From assembly GCF_003597395.2 (NCBI RefSeq), contig NC_133774.1, forward strand, positions 41,431,638 to 41,495,637: a stretch of DNA of 64,000 nt. Direction: 5' to 3'. The translations under genes were made by a program, and so were the position numbers. Under the pieces are notes generated by a model, which saw only the letters and a program-made list of their open reading frames with translations, was not told the origin of the DNA and made no database searches. The DNA comes from Chelonoidis abingdonii. Taxonomy: Eukaryota > Chordata > Testudines > Testudinidae. Positions within the stretch are counted from its first letter, which is position 1, and every line of letters begins with the position of its first letter. This document shows, piece after piece, positions 46,831 through 57,828 of this stretch.

Positions 46831-47672
46831 GTAAAGGTAGGCCACATTCCAGGTTTTTGATTTGTAATCTCCTGATTTTTGTTTTATATATACAGGTATG
46901 AATGTAGTGCTTAGAAATGTGGGGAACAAATCTCATTGTTTAGACATGTTAGAGATGATTACTGAACAAAACATATGAAACCAAATATAAATTTTTTCTT
47001 CTTTAGCTTTTTTACATAATCTATTAAATTTGTTTTTCCGAGTTTTACAGTTATTAAATGTTGATCTAAGTGGTGTTTACTTTAGTGATGAGAGATGCAA
47101 TGTGACTAACCAGTTTTGCAAATGCAATATATACCACATTGCTTCTTCTGTTGCTTTTTTGTTTATTTACTTTGTAACTTTCAACTCTCTTTAATAAATT
47201 TGAGGTACAGTAATTATAGGAGTCCAAATCTTTTGTCCTTAGTTTGTAAAGTATTACAAGGTCATTGGATTTCCTTATATCATCAAAATAGCCTTAATTA
47301 AGCATAAGAGTTGAAATTGACCTTCTGCCCTTTCAGCTCCGCCAGTACACTGGAGTCTTGACCTGCAACACCTTCGTTGCTTCTGACTTAGCCTCTTGTG
47401 AATAGGAACTGTTCAGAGCGCTAAATTTAGGGCTAGTTTCAGACAATCAGACTCATTTCTGCTTATGATCTTAGCTAGGACTTAGTTTCAGATCATTAGA
47501 GATGAAAGACTATTGTTATCCTAAGATTTTCATAAATATATTGTATCTCATTACAAAGTTGTCAGTTGTTAATCGACTTGTAATATAGAGTCAATTGCAC
47601 TCTTCTCAACCAGCTACATTTAGAGATTGAGCTGAGAAGGCAACTTAAAACTTAATATAACTTCAAAACAGT
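46831..47672. other. No recognisable feature
   Basis: About 840 AT-rich bases with nothing identifiable. Confidence 0.45.
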
Positions 47673-47762
47673 GGACCAGATTGTCAGCTCGGAACAATTG
47701 CCATAGCTTCACTGAAGGCAACAGAGCTACACTGGATTATACCAGCTGCGAATCTGGTCCAT
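47673..47762. repeat. Short foldback element
   Basis: Ends GGACCAGATT and AATCTGGTCC are exact inverted copies of ten bases. The arms also carry 'ccatagcttcactgaagg' and 'acagagctacactgga'. Same family as 59445, and the second-best preserved copy. Confidence 0.7.
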
Positions 47763-48407
47763 TGATTAAGAAAACATGCCCTGTATTTATTACATGGCTA
47801 TTGTCCCAGATATCTGCTAATATCTCTTCTTTTGTTAACTGTCTGACATCTTGCCTTTTGAGAAACAAATCAACCAAATCTAGAAATTAACCAGATCCAG
47901 AAATGGAAAGATAATCACCAAGCTCCAGTTGTATATTTATCTCGAGATGGATCAACAACTTTGTGTGGGTTTTGTTTGATTGTGGTGTGTTAATATTTAA
48001 GGATCAACAATCATAAAATCTTGTTAGAAATGCAGTGGACACTGTTCCTGGAAAACTCTTGGTATACTCTAATCTGCAAAAAAAATTTCAAACAAACTTT
48101 CAAGAATCTTTGCAAATAACTAACCTTCGTCATTCTTGATTATTCCTTTGTAACAGAAGGGAAAGCATGATACTGTATACTACCACCTTGAGTGCTATTC
48201 TGTGATTATCATAAATGATTTTAGATTGTTCCACCAGAAGAAAATTCCCATTTCCTCAAGATTATTTCCTCTTAGCCTTCTAGATCCAGTTTTTAGTAGT
48301 AATCACTGTTTCTAAAGAAGACAGAAGATGTAACTCTGGTCTTAGTTTTGAACCCTAATGTAGAAGAATATGTAACAACTGTAGAAATTAGAAGAGGGTG
48401 GTGGTGA
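47763..48407. other. No recognisable feature
   Basis: About 640 bases with no identifiable element. Confidence 0.45.
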
Positions 48408-49330
48408 TGGGATGTCCCCCCCACAAGGCCTGGATGGGTTAAGATGGCTAAGTGGGTCAATTAACTGCCCAGGCTGCACCCAGAAGAGGAGCCAGGGAGC
48501 AGGGAATTGATTGGAAGCAGGCTCAGCTAGAGAGGCCCAGGTAAGCCAGGAAGCTGGCAACGGAAGATGTGGCAAGCTGCAGTCACTCACTGGGAGAAAG
48601 GAGTTGTGGTAGGAGTTAGGGGATAGTCCACAGTTGCTTCCTGAGAGGAGGGAGGTGGGAGGCTGGCCAATCCAGAGGGGGTGGAATCCAGGAAGGCAGA
48701 AGAAGGCTCAGGGAAAAAGCAGCAAGGAATAGAATAGTGAGGACCTTGGTTGTTGACCAGTGGCCCCCTGAGCTGGAACCAGGAGTAGAGGGCAGGCCTG
48801 GGTTTTTCTGCTAGTCACTGGGGATGTGGCACAGGCTTGGCAGAGGACAGCAAACTGCTTGGGATGGTTTGTCCTGGAAAGATTTTGTTACTCACCCCAG
48901 AAGAGCAACATCTATGGTGACCCATCTGTAGAGGCGAATCATGAAGAGGAGGCTGTGTTTCCAAGATGGACCGGGCGAGAGGACAATGGGAGTGACACCA
49001 CAGAAGGAGGGTGCAATCCCCAGGGTGACCAGGAGGAGATGAGTGGACCCCATAACAAGGATTATAAAAGAGTCATTTCACCTGAATAAACTGGAAAAAA
49101 TACAGATAAAAATGTGTAAAGTAAAGTGTGACTGGAGAAAAAGATTGGTTCTGTAAAGAACCAATGGCTATGAAAAATGTGTAACACACATTAACTCAGT
49201 GCTGGTCTTCATTCCCCTATAACAGCTGGATCACATACAAACTTTAAGGTGTTGTTATCACCTTTAAACTATTCGGCCCATAACTGAGAGTTCCTGGGTT
49301 CAGCTCCTGCAAAGGAGCTGACCAGAGGTG
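48408..49330 (+). repeat. Unclassified GC-richer repeat
   Basis: From 'gatgtcccccccacaaggcctgg' onward the base composition rises and phrases such as 'gggaattgattggaagcaggc' in pieces, 'agtcactggggatgtggcac' and 'ccccagggtgaccaggagg' recall turtle LTR-type repeats. I cannot define its ends or class. The open frame at 48826-49089 has no recognisable product. Confidence 0.35.
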
Positions 49331-49811
49331 TTGTTACAAATGCAAAATGCATGAAGCAATATTGTAGGTAGGGGTACGATATGAAGACAATACATTACAT
49401 GAAAGATTTTTTTAAAAAAAGAGAGATTGCATGTAAGTTTTAATGTTTATAATAACATAGGAAGTTATTAAAGCTCTTAAGTCTCCACTGAAAGGTCAAT
49501 GTGAATACATTTGATTTAATTTCAGCATAATTGTGCAGCTGTAATAGACCAATAAGCAACATTTCTTGTTAAATTAAATGTAATAGAGAACTGTTAATGA
49601 CAAGACCAAAGTGAGGTAATAGTAAATTTATATCAAACTTCCTTTGTTTTGCTCTAGAAGTTTAGGGCTGATCAGCAAATCTTCTTTAGTTACATAATAA
49701 TTACGGAAGCTTTTCTTATTTTTATTACCTTCATGCTATATCTGCAATATCTATTATTAAAGAAAGAAAACGGATGGATTTAACATCTTCCCTTACTGAT
49801 AAAAATGTATC
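49331..49811. other. No recognisable feature
   Basis: About 480 AT-rich bases. Confidence 0.45.
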
Positions 49812-49814
49812 TAA

Positions 49815-50535
49815 GGGCTGGTCTACACTACAAAGGTAGATATAAGGGAACTTATGTTGACCTAATTATGTCAGTCCCTACACTACAGCCTTTCTCCCAT
49901 CAGTGTAAGTACCCTAATACGTTGACATCATAATTCCACCTCCACAAGAGGCGTAAGGCTTATGTTGGTGTAGTTAGGGCAACACAGTATCTGTCTAGAC
50001 ACTGTGTCCCTTACATCGGCTGTCTTGTCAATTTCATGGCAGGAGCTTCCCTGGTGAAAAGGGGGGCTGGACCCTGCTCCGAGCTGGGAGTTGGGGTGAG
50101 AAGACCGGGGCAGCTTTGGATCTCACTCCCAGATGGGAGCCGGGTAGTCTTGTCAATTTCATGGCTGGGAGTAGGCAGGGTGGAGGTGGGGTCAAGAAGC
50201 TGGGACAGCTGGACTCTGCTCCTTGGTGGTGAGAAGCCCTGGGAGGCTTCCTCCTCCTCCTAGCGAGAAATGGGGAGCAGGGGGTTGGGGGGAGCAGCCT
50301 GCTGTGGAGCCTGTGTGGCACCCAGACTCCTGACAGGGAGCTGTCAGCGGAGCTAAGAGCTCGGGTCCTCAGCTCCTCACACTACCCTTCTTAGGTCAGT
50401 GGAAGCGCTTCTGGTGAGAACGCACACCACTGACCCGTGGAGGTTAATGTGGACATGCACCATTGCAGTAATTACTGCGGTGGCTGCAAGTCTACCTAAT
50501 ATAGGTCAGTTTAGGTTTGCAGTGTAGACATACCC
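49815..50535. mobile_element. PIF/Harbinger-like element with TAA duplication
   Basis: The ends are GGGCTGGTCTACACTACAAA and, inverted on the right, GGGTATGTCTACACTGCAAA. Both sides are flanked by TAA (49812-49814 and 50536-50538), the duplication typical of PIF/Harbinger transposases. It is 721 bases long, with a GC-rich interior and no transposase. Inside, 'gtcttgtcaatttcatgg' occurs twice about 130 bases apart (50022 and 50148), marking an internal tandem duplication. Open frames across it reflect the GC content. Confidence 0.85.
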
Positions 50536-50577
50536 TAAGAATACTGTGCATCATCTTTGTTACACAGACACATGACC

Positions 50578-50661
50578 TGATCCTGCATGTTGCTGAGCAC
50601 CCTCAAATCTCATTTGTCAGTGAGTGTTAAGTGCACTCAGCATCTTGCAGGAATGGGATCA
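50578..50661. repeat. Short foldback element
   Basis: Runs from 'tgatcctgcatgttgctgag' to 'ctcagcatcttgcaggaatg', a clear inverted pair around 'catttgtcagtgagtg'. A related but distinct subfamily (GATCCTGCA ends). Confidence 0.6.
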
Positions 50662-51878
50662 TGATATCATGATGGCAAGTGTAATCTTTTGTTACTGTTT
50701 GCAGTAAGGATAATAAAAAAACAAAGTAGGCCAGGCTCTTATCTGCTCCCATTGGACATAATTTGTAGGTGACACAAGGGAGTCAATTGTGTCTTCCCGA
50801 TTCTCGGGCTGGTTCTATGCAAGTTGGCCATGACTGCAAGGGTCCATCTGTTGTTTGGGGATTGTAGGAGGACAGCTGTTGCAGGGCTAGGAAGTGTTAA
50901 TATTGGAGGCACAGTGGCTTTCAGCTCTCTCTGCAGCCAGAGAGGCACAATGCAGGGGAGTGGCTCAGAGAATCTATCTGAATTTTTTATTATCATCCTA
51001 ATTTATTATTCCTTTGCACATTATTCCATTGTTTCATTGTTCCATTGTTTGTTCTTCTTTTGAAGGCCAATCCTTTTCAAGATAGTGGTTTTCTAAACAA
51101 ATCTAACCTGTGAAGCATTCAGTAATCAGAACGTTTCTGGAAAATAGCTGAGCTTTAACCCTACTAGAAAATATTTAGCATCTAAAGAGTTAGCAATAAT
51201 GTATTCAGTGGCCTGGTCTCTTTTTCTTTGAGTAAATTAATGTCCTTCTGGGGTGTGATTCAGTGCTAACATGCCAAGTGCAACAATGATAAGGTCATCT
51301 GGCCTCCAACTCAGCATTAATTAGTGTGGTATGGATTGACAAATAATTTGTGGAAAAAAATCACAAGAAGTATTTAATTAAGCTTGTAATGACTATTTTA
51401 GTTTGCTGTGTCTAACAATTTCCTCTTTTCAGCAGCATAAACAAATTAGGTATAATAGTCCGTAAAGCATTATTTTCAATCTCCATGGTGCTTCTAATTT
51501 GTAGTCTTGGTCTCCTGGTAATGAAAAGCATTCAGAATACATATTTTAAAATCTAGGTGTTGGGTTTCTGGTTCCTGTACACACAGTGTGACTTTTATTT
51601 TTCACCCTTGCCAAACAGACAGGACAACTTCAGATTGCCTCAACTATATATTTTGTGCAAAATGAATCAGACTGTTAGGCATGAAGTCTCCGGTCCCCCC
51701 CGTAAAGCAGCATCCCATTGACAATAACTTTGCCTCCGTTAATGACTTTCCCTTTTGTGAGGCAAACCTGTACTTCGTTTGGCCCCAATTCTGCAAGGTA
51801 GTTAGGCTCTAACTTAGAGCATGTGAGTAATCCTGTTATGACTATTTTAGGGCTACTTACAGGGTTAAATGTATGGTT
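50662..51878. other. No recognisable feature (1.2 kb)
   Basis: AT-rich sequence with no gene or named element. Confidence 0.45.
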
Positions 51879-52075
51879 GGGGGGAGGGATAGCTCAGTGC
51901 TTTGAGCATTGGTCTACTAAACCCAGGGTTGTGAGTTTAATCCTTGAGGGGGGACCACTTAGGGATCTGGGGCAAAATCAGTACTTGATCCTGCTAGTGA
52001 AGGCAGGGGGCTAGACACAATGACCTTTCAGGGTCCTTTCCAGCTCTATGAGATAGGTATATCTCAATATATTAT
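51879..52075 (+). mobile_element. Turtle tRNA-CR1 SINE, near full length
   Basis: Starts with a G run, then 'gggatagctcagtgctttgag' split by a few changes (A box), 'gggttgtgagtttaatcc' (B box, one change from consensus), 'cacttagggatctggggc', and the CR1-like tail ending 'gagataggtatatctcaatat'. The same subfamily as the truncated copy at 11331 and different from that at 44399. Confidence 0.9.
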
Positions 52076-52909
52076 TATTTGTCATGCATGGGCATAAGTA
52101 CCTTTAATCAGAGCCTTGCTTCTCAGAGCTGCTAAGTACACAAGACTCACTTTGAAGCTGTGAAGTGTTTTCATTGACTGTTCACCATAGATTCATATCA
52201 AACATCAAAAAGAAAGGGAAAGAAAAGAGAGAAGAAGAAAAAAGACTTGCCACTTCCACTGAAACATGATAAATGGAAATGTCTAACAGATCCACAACAG
52301 TGACGCTAAATTCCACAAGCAGCTCAAAGAGGAGTTTATTTGAATGGAAACTACTTAAAGCCTGATTTTCTCCATTTAATTAAAACACTAACGTATGGCA
52401 CAGGATAGTCTAGTGATCCTAAGTATTGTGCAGTCCACTTGAGACTCCAGTGCAATGCAAAATATGTGGCTGCGAAGAAGAAAGCGAACAAGGGTTCAGA
52501 TAAAGGGCAGCTTGCTGCTGAGAGTTCCCACTTGCCAGATCCATTTAGATAGCAGAACTGTAAAGCATTCAAAAGAGCTGCTAGCTAAATAATTATTTTC
52601 AGATGACATTACATCCTGTCACAGATTTTTGGCACCAGAGATTCCGCTTTGTGGGAATGGAAGTGAATTTTGCTCATCTTGGTTTTGAAAATCCAGAAGG
52701 TACACACTGTCTCATGGCTCCTACATGTGCAGTGACGAGCAATAGACTGTAGAGAGGGAACAGCTTTTGGAACGTCAAGAATAGCAGCATTGGGGCCATC
52801 AGTATGTCAGTGACAGTTCTCATACAAGTATTAAATGACGTTAGCCAATCCTGTTCCTGGCTCTCATGTCCACAGTGAAGTTCGCTGCTGAATAATGCAT
52901 CCAGAAAAT
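52076..52909. other. No element; purine-rich tract
   Basis: A run of A and G, 'aaaaagaaagggaaagaaaag', lies at about 52205-52245. Nothing else is identifiable. Confidence 0.5.
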
Positions 52910-52956
52910 ATATTTGATGTGCATATTTTCTTATGTAAGGTCTTTTTTAAATAGCT
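52910..52956 (+). repeat. 47-bp segment repeated inverted at 57437
   Basis: The 47 bases from 'atatttgatgtgcat' to 'taaatagct' are found without a mismatch, in the opposite orientation, at 57437-57483 inside the hAT element. Identity stops abruptly at both edges. Nothing at this site looks like a transposon end. See the insertion at 57437. Confidence 0.85.
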
Positions 52957-53210
52957 AAATGCCCAAGTACTATATATGCATCTGCAAATATACAATATAA
53001 TGATAGGGTCACTTATTGTACAAAGGTCCATTCCAGTTCTCTGGCTGGGCTTTTTCAATGTTACTACAGCTGTGTCCCAATTCCATAGCTAGGTCTTTAT
53101 CATAACCATCTCTTCCCCCCAAAAGTATCAATCTCTATGCCCTTATATTCAGTGGGTGGGAGAAAAAGTTAATGCGTGTGGGAGGGGAGAAGGAGTCTGA
53201 AAAGATCATA

Positions 53211-53388
53211 GGGATGTGGTAAAGCACTGGGAGGTGATGGAATCGCCTTCCTTAGAGATTTTTAAGGTCAGTCTTGACAAAGCCCTGGCTTGGATGATTT
53301 AGTTGGTGTCGGTCCTGCTTTGAACAGGGAGTTGGACTAGATGACTTCCCAAGATCCCTTCCAATCCTGATATTCTATGATTCTATGT
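53211..53388 (+). mobile_element. CR1 LINE 3' end fragment
   Basis: Last 180 bases of an avian-like CR1: 'gatggaatcgccttccttag', 'tcttgacaaagccctggct', 'gttggactagatgacttccc' and the terminal 'attctatgattctatg' repeat that marks CR1 3' ends. The same subfamily as the copy at 44578. Confidence 0.9.
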
Positions 53389-54309
53389 GCAAGATTAGAG
53401 GCTATATGTCTTCCCACATCTCCAGATCTGTCTCATTAACAGCAGCTGTGCCTAGAACAGCAGTATCTGTTGGTAGCATCAGCCACATGCCAGAGGAGAA
53501 GGGTAAATCTACTCCCAGCCAGTGACACCTCTACCAGCTGGTGGCTTCTGAGGTGGGGAGAGAAGAGAGTCCATTCCTGGCCAGAGTCGCTGCAGAACAG
53601 TACTCTTCTCTGAGCATGCCTCATTCTGCCTGATCTAATTTTACAGCTGGAAGAGCTCCTTGGTACAGAGATCAGTCTGCCTGAGACCAAACTAATGTGC
53701 CCAAACTTGGGGAGCTGAGAGATTTCTCAGCTTCGCCCCAGAAGATGGTGGTTGCTGGGGGAAGATGAACTCTATGGCCCCCTTCCTTCCAGTCCAGGGT
53801 GTATTGGAAGATCTCTGCAGGGCTGAGCCCTCATAGGCCTGAAGGATGAAAATGCTCTTTGTGCACCTCATACTTAACTGGGAAAGCGCTGAAGGGGAGC
53901 AGGCAAAGAGGTGCTGGTTTGGGGGAGAGGGATGGATGAGTTTGAGGGAAGTGGGGGCAATGTGAAAGATTTGATCTGATGGAGCTGTGAAATAACTGGG
54001 AGAGATTTTTGACAGAGGGCAAAGTGGCAGTTAATGTAGCATCTCAGTGAATGGCAGTTACAGAGGGATGCTTGTGTGTGCTTGAAGAGAGAATGATGGG
54101 TGAGAAAGTAATTAGAATGAGAAAGTAAGTGCCTCTTGGAGTCCCAAGCACAGAGTCCAGGTGCTCACTTCTACATCCCAAAATTTGGGGCAGCTTAGCA
54201 TGACCAGCTAACTAGCATTTTGTGGAGGGTGCATCTGTGGTCTCACTTCCTTTCGGAATCTTTTGAGTGTGGTGATCTTCCAGAGAAGTAGAGAGGGAAT
54301 AGTCCCTGC
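53389..54309. other. No recognisable feature
   Basis: About 920 bases without an identifiable element. Confidence 0.45.
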
Positions 54310-54317
54310 ACAGTGCT

Positions 54318-54655
54318 CAGTGCTTAATTTGTAATGAAAGAGGGGCTGAGGCTCAAGCAATTTTTTTTTCACTTTTATAATTGATGCAGCAAACCTAGAG
54401 GTGCTGGGGCTATGAACTGCCAGGCCTAGAGGTGCTGGGGCTTTGAACTACCAAGCCCAGAGGTGCCGGGGCTATGAACTGCCAAGCTGGAACAATTTGT
54501 GTAATGGGGGTGCCAAGAGCCATTGAAGCAAACTGTAAACCCTGTATATGATGGAAACCACTTCAAGCCAGGGGGTGTGGCAACACCCCCAGCACCTTAG
54601 TTCCAGCATCTATGCCTAGAGGTGCTTGGGCTCAGCCCTGACAATTTAAGCATTG
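54318..54655. mobile_element. hAT-type non-autonomous element
   Basis: The left end is CAGTGCTTAATTTGT and the right end, inverted, is CAATGCTTAAATTGT. The arms continue to match as 'ggctgaggctcaagca' and 'ggctgagcccaagca'. The 8 bases outside are ACAGTGCT on the left and ACTGCGCT on the right, six of eight alike, as expected for an aged hAT duplication. The 338-base interior holds a minisatellite at 54394-54486 and no transposase. Confidence 0.7.
54394..54486. repeat. 31-bp minisatellite, three units
   Basis: Three units of exactly 31 bases starting at 54394, 54425 and 54456, each 'cctagaggtgctggggctatgaactgc'-like with a few changes. A partial fourth, 'cctagaggtgcttgggct', lies near 54615 outside the array. 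It sits wholly inside the hAT-type element. Confidence 0.85.
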
Positions 54656-55753
54656 ACTGCGCTTAACTCAGGGTCTTTTGTCTGGGCTTTAAGGAGGCTG
54701 TGAGGTAGGGAGTGGGGTGCCTCTGCCATCTTCCAAATGTGCATCTGATAAGAACCTGGCAGGATGAGGCCCTAAAATGTTAATTCCAGGGAAAGTTAAA
54801 CGTAGCCAGTTTTGTGCATTTCCTTTAACAGAGAGAATCTTGTTGTTTTATTCTTTGGAAAGAATGTGATGAACAAAGCATCAAGAAATGCTACCAAAAG
54901 GTGAGCCGGAGGCAAAAATGATTGAAACAAATATACTCTTTCTTTTCTTGCTTTGTTTTCCCCCTCATGCACAATTCCATTTCACATCCAGTGAAGAATT
55001 AGAAAACAGAAAACAACTTCAACACTGTCTTAAGACATCATGTTTAACAAACGTGAACCTTGTTTACAAGTATCATGGCTCCACAGGACTATAGTCTCTC
55101 TAGATTTTAAAAGCATCATGCAGGGTTTTAGCCTCAGATCTCTTGCTAAGGGTAATGGAGTCAGCAGATGAAATTAATGTGTCATTTTAACATATTAATA
55201 AATCTTCACTTAACTTTAAATCACTACAAACCCTGGCTTACAAGACCAGCAATTAAATGTGTCTATTTTTACCTGTGACGTGTTGTTATAATAATATAGC
55301 AATAAGCAGTGGCGGGATGTAATTTTGAGGTTATTTGTGTGTGAATCAGCACATAGTAAAACATAAGACCAAATGCCAATGTTTTACTAATGCACACAGG
55401 CATCATATATTGCTATTCGAGTATAAATCCATCATTCTGCATTTCATTTTTATTTTAAAAAAAATTAAAACCAATTTTTGGCAGTTTATAAACATTTTTC
55501 AAGGTTGAATGGAAAGGACAATAAGGACAAGCTAATACAGTAGGGAAAATATTATTGTGGCATATGGAAGAATCAAAGAGTCCACATCTGGGTGTTTTTG
55601 ATGAAGCTGTTATTGAACATCAGACAAGTGAGAGATCTAAACAGCAGTCTAACCAATTTAGAAACCAGAACACTTATCTGCATAATTCTCTTGTGACTCT
55701 CTTGCATAGCTGTCTCCACACTAATTAAAGAAATAGTAGTATTTCCTTTTTCT
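54656..55753. other. No recognisable feature (1.1 kb)
   Basis: AT-rich sequence with no identifiable element. Confidence 0.45.
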
Positions 55754-56183
55754 AGGGCTGTTCAAATGATTAAAAAAGTTAATCGCAAGATTAAAAACAG
55801 TTGTGATGAATCGCAGTTTTTATTGCACTGTTAATAATAGAATACCATTTTTAAAAATATTTTTGAATGTTTTCTTCATTTTCAAATATATTGATTTCAG
55901 TTACAACACAGAATACAAAGTGCACAGGGATCACTTTATATCATTTTTGATTATCTTTTTTACAGTGTATATATTTGTAAACAAAAGAAATAGTATTTCT
56001 CAATTCGCCTCATACAAAGTACTGTAGTGCAACCTCTTTACTGTGAAAGAGCAACTTACAAATGTGAAATTATTTTTTTTACATAGCTGCACTCAAAAAT
56101 AAAACAATGTAAAACTTTAGAGCCTACAAGTCCACTCGGTACTACTTCTTGTTTAGTCAATCATTAGGACAAACAAGTTTCTT

Positions 56184-57420
56184 TACTTTTGCAGAGATAA
56201 TGCTGCCCTCTTATTTACAATGTCGGCTGAAAATGAGAACAGGCGTTCATGTGGCACTGTTGTAGCTGGCATTGCAAGGTATTTACATGCCAGATATAAA
56301 CGTTTATTAGAAAATATTTAAATAAAGATGATATAAAGAGTTTGATGCGTCAGTTATTGATCATTGGGGGTAACATACAGAGGATAGGGGGACGCTAGTA
56401 TTTGGGTATTGGTTAGCATATAATACATACAGTCTTCAATATCCCCAATGTGGGGTGTATGGTGGGTGGGATCGAGATACAGTAAGGAAGCAGAGAGGGT
56501 ATATCGCTCATACAATGGGTTACACGCAGTCATGAGTATGAGTAAGCGGGCCAGGTAATGGGGACAAGATGACCCTCACACAGTGGAATCCAGTTCAGTG
56601 GGTTCAAGGCTCAGGGGGTATAGTCCAGTAGGGGGGGTTTAAAGGTCTCCTCCCCCTGCGGGCGCACGAAGCCACACCGGCTCACTCCTGGTATTGGTGG
56701 TGGCCGGTGATGTGCTCAGTGTAAATGTCCCTAGACCACCGAATAGTGTCCAAGACCATACACGTCTCATGAGCCACGCATAGTGACGGCCCACCCCACA
56801 GGCCCTAAGTACACGTTCATTACAGGGGTCCCAGGCATCTAGCGCCCTGACGATCAGGGCGTCGGTGTAAACTTCGTAGCCCTTTGCCCGCAGGGTGTCA
56901 GTCAACATTTATATGCCCCTTCATGCTTCGACCACCATTGCAGAGGAGATGCTTCCATGCTGAGGATGGGTTCTGCCCAAAGAGTCAAAGCAGAGTGGAC
57001 GGATGCACTTTCATTTTCCTCATCTGAGTCAGATGCCATCAACAGAAGATTGGTTATCTTTTTTGGTGGTTTGGGTTCTGTAGTTTCCGAACTGGAGTGT
57101 TGGTCTTTTAAGACTTCTGACAGCATGTTCCACACCTTGTCTGCTCAGATTTTGGAAGGCATTTCAGATTCTTAAACCTTGGGTAGCCATGTTTAGAAAT
57201 CTCATATTGGTACCTTCTTTGTGTTTTGTCAAATTTGCAATGAACATGTTCTTAAACCGAACGACATGTGCTGGGTTGTTACCGGTGACTGCCACAAAAT
57301 ATATGTCAGAATGCAGGTAAAACTATGGAGCAGGAGACATACAATTCTCCCCTAAGGAGTTCAGTCACAAATTTAATTAATACATCGGTTTTTTTTTAAC
57401 AAGCATCGTAAGCATGTCCT
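56184..57420 (-). pseudogene. hAT transposase remnant (C-terminal part)
   Basis: Read on the minus strand, 57135-56913 is open and contains 'MLSEVLKDQHSSSETTEP', an acidic 'SDSDEENESASVHSAL' and 'PLQWWSKHEGAYKC'. The W-WW/KHE motif opens the hAT dimerisation domain. The reading is then interrupted by the R2-like insertion and resumes at 56297 with LACKYLAMPATTV and 'PHERLFSFSADIVNKRA', the conserved hATC motif (P.E R.FS..) of hAT transposases, until a stop near 56184. Sequence at 57180-57420 resembles more of the transposase but is broken by frameshifts. The N-terminal zinc finger and most of the catalytic part are absent. Confidence 0.78.
56308..56903 (-). mobile_element. R2-like (RLE-type) LINE, 3' end
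   Basis: A 5'-truncated insertion in the hAT element, flanked by imperfect copies of 'aacgtttat' (56299-56307) and 'aacatttat' (56904-56912), a likely target duplication. The minus-strand frame encodes DTLRAKGYEVYTDALIV, 'AWDPCNERVLRACGVGRHYA' and 'LMRR'. It then needs one frame change near 56750 to continue as 'LDTIRWSRDIYTEHITGHH' up to a stop at 56683. I recognise this as the C-terminus of R2-type elements with a restriction-like endonuclease, past the catalytic residues. The rest (56308-56682) is 3' untranslated sequence. The methionine at 56908 lies in the duplicated target and is not a real start. Confidence 0.68.
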
Positions 57421-57436
57421 CTGTAATCGTGGCTGA

Positions 57437-57546
57437 AGCTATTTAAAAAAGACCTTACATAAGAAAATATGCACATCAAATATTCAAAAGTGAATATGCA
57501 CATCAAATATATTCACTTTTGAATATTCACTTTTATTCTTATGTAA
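57437..57546. repeat. Palindromic insertion with a copied 47-bp segment
   Basis: Compared with the hAT family text, the few bases between 'aacattcgta' and 'cttcagccac' (minus-strand reading) are replaced by about 110 bases. Positions 57437-57483 are an exact inverted copy of 52910-52956. 'atatgcacatcaaatat' appears twice (57468 and 57495), 'attcaaaagtgaatat' and 'atattcacttttgaatat' face each other, and TTACATAAGAA (57455-57465) pairs with TTCTTATGTAA (57536-57546). The result is a strong hairpin. Confidence 0.8.
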
Positions 57547-57828
57547 TACGAATGTTTAGCATATCTGGCATGTAAATACCTTGCAATGCCAGCTACAATA
57601 GTGTCATGCCCTATATGCTTTGTATTCTGTGTTGTAATTGAAATCAATATATTTGAAAATGTAGAAAACATCTGAAATATTTATAATAAATTTCAATTAG
57701 TATGCTAATATTGTTTAACAGTGCAATTAAAAATGCAATTAATTGTGATTATTTTTAAAAGGGAGTTAATTTGTTTTGCGTTAATAGCTTGAGTTAACTG
57801 TGTTTAATTGACAGCCTTTGTTGTAACT

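Larger units (their letters stand above)
55754..57818 (-). mobile_element. hAT DNA transposon with two insertions
   Basis: The left end reads AGGGCTGTTCAAATG and the right end, inverted, AAGGCTGTCAATTAA. Subterminal sequence is rich in 'ttaatcgc'/'aattaattg' motifs. The arms are long inverted repeats: 'agctggcattgcaaggtattt' is present near 56267 and, in the opposite sense, near 57575. The transposase reads on the minus strand. Without the two insertions (56308-56903 and about 57437-57546) the element is about 1.4 kb, so internal coding sequence has also been lost. No clear 8-bp duplication is left. I recognise it as a turtle hAT family; the exact family name is not given because I could not check it. 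Confidence 0.8.

Noticed and set aside
50034..50321. Proline/arginine-rich 95-codon frame
   Set aside because: Lies inside the Harbinger-like element and reflects its GC-rich interior.
54394..54486. CRISPR-like array
   Set aside because: Units are contiguous with no spacers; it is a minisatellite in a eukaryotic genome.
56639..56908. 89-codon frame as an independent gene starting with Met
   Set aside because: The Met lies in the duplicated target site; the frame is the truncated C-terminus of the R2-like LINE.
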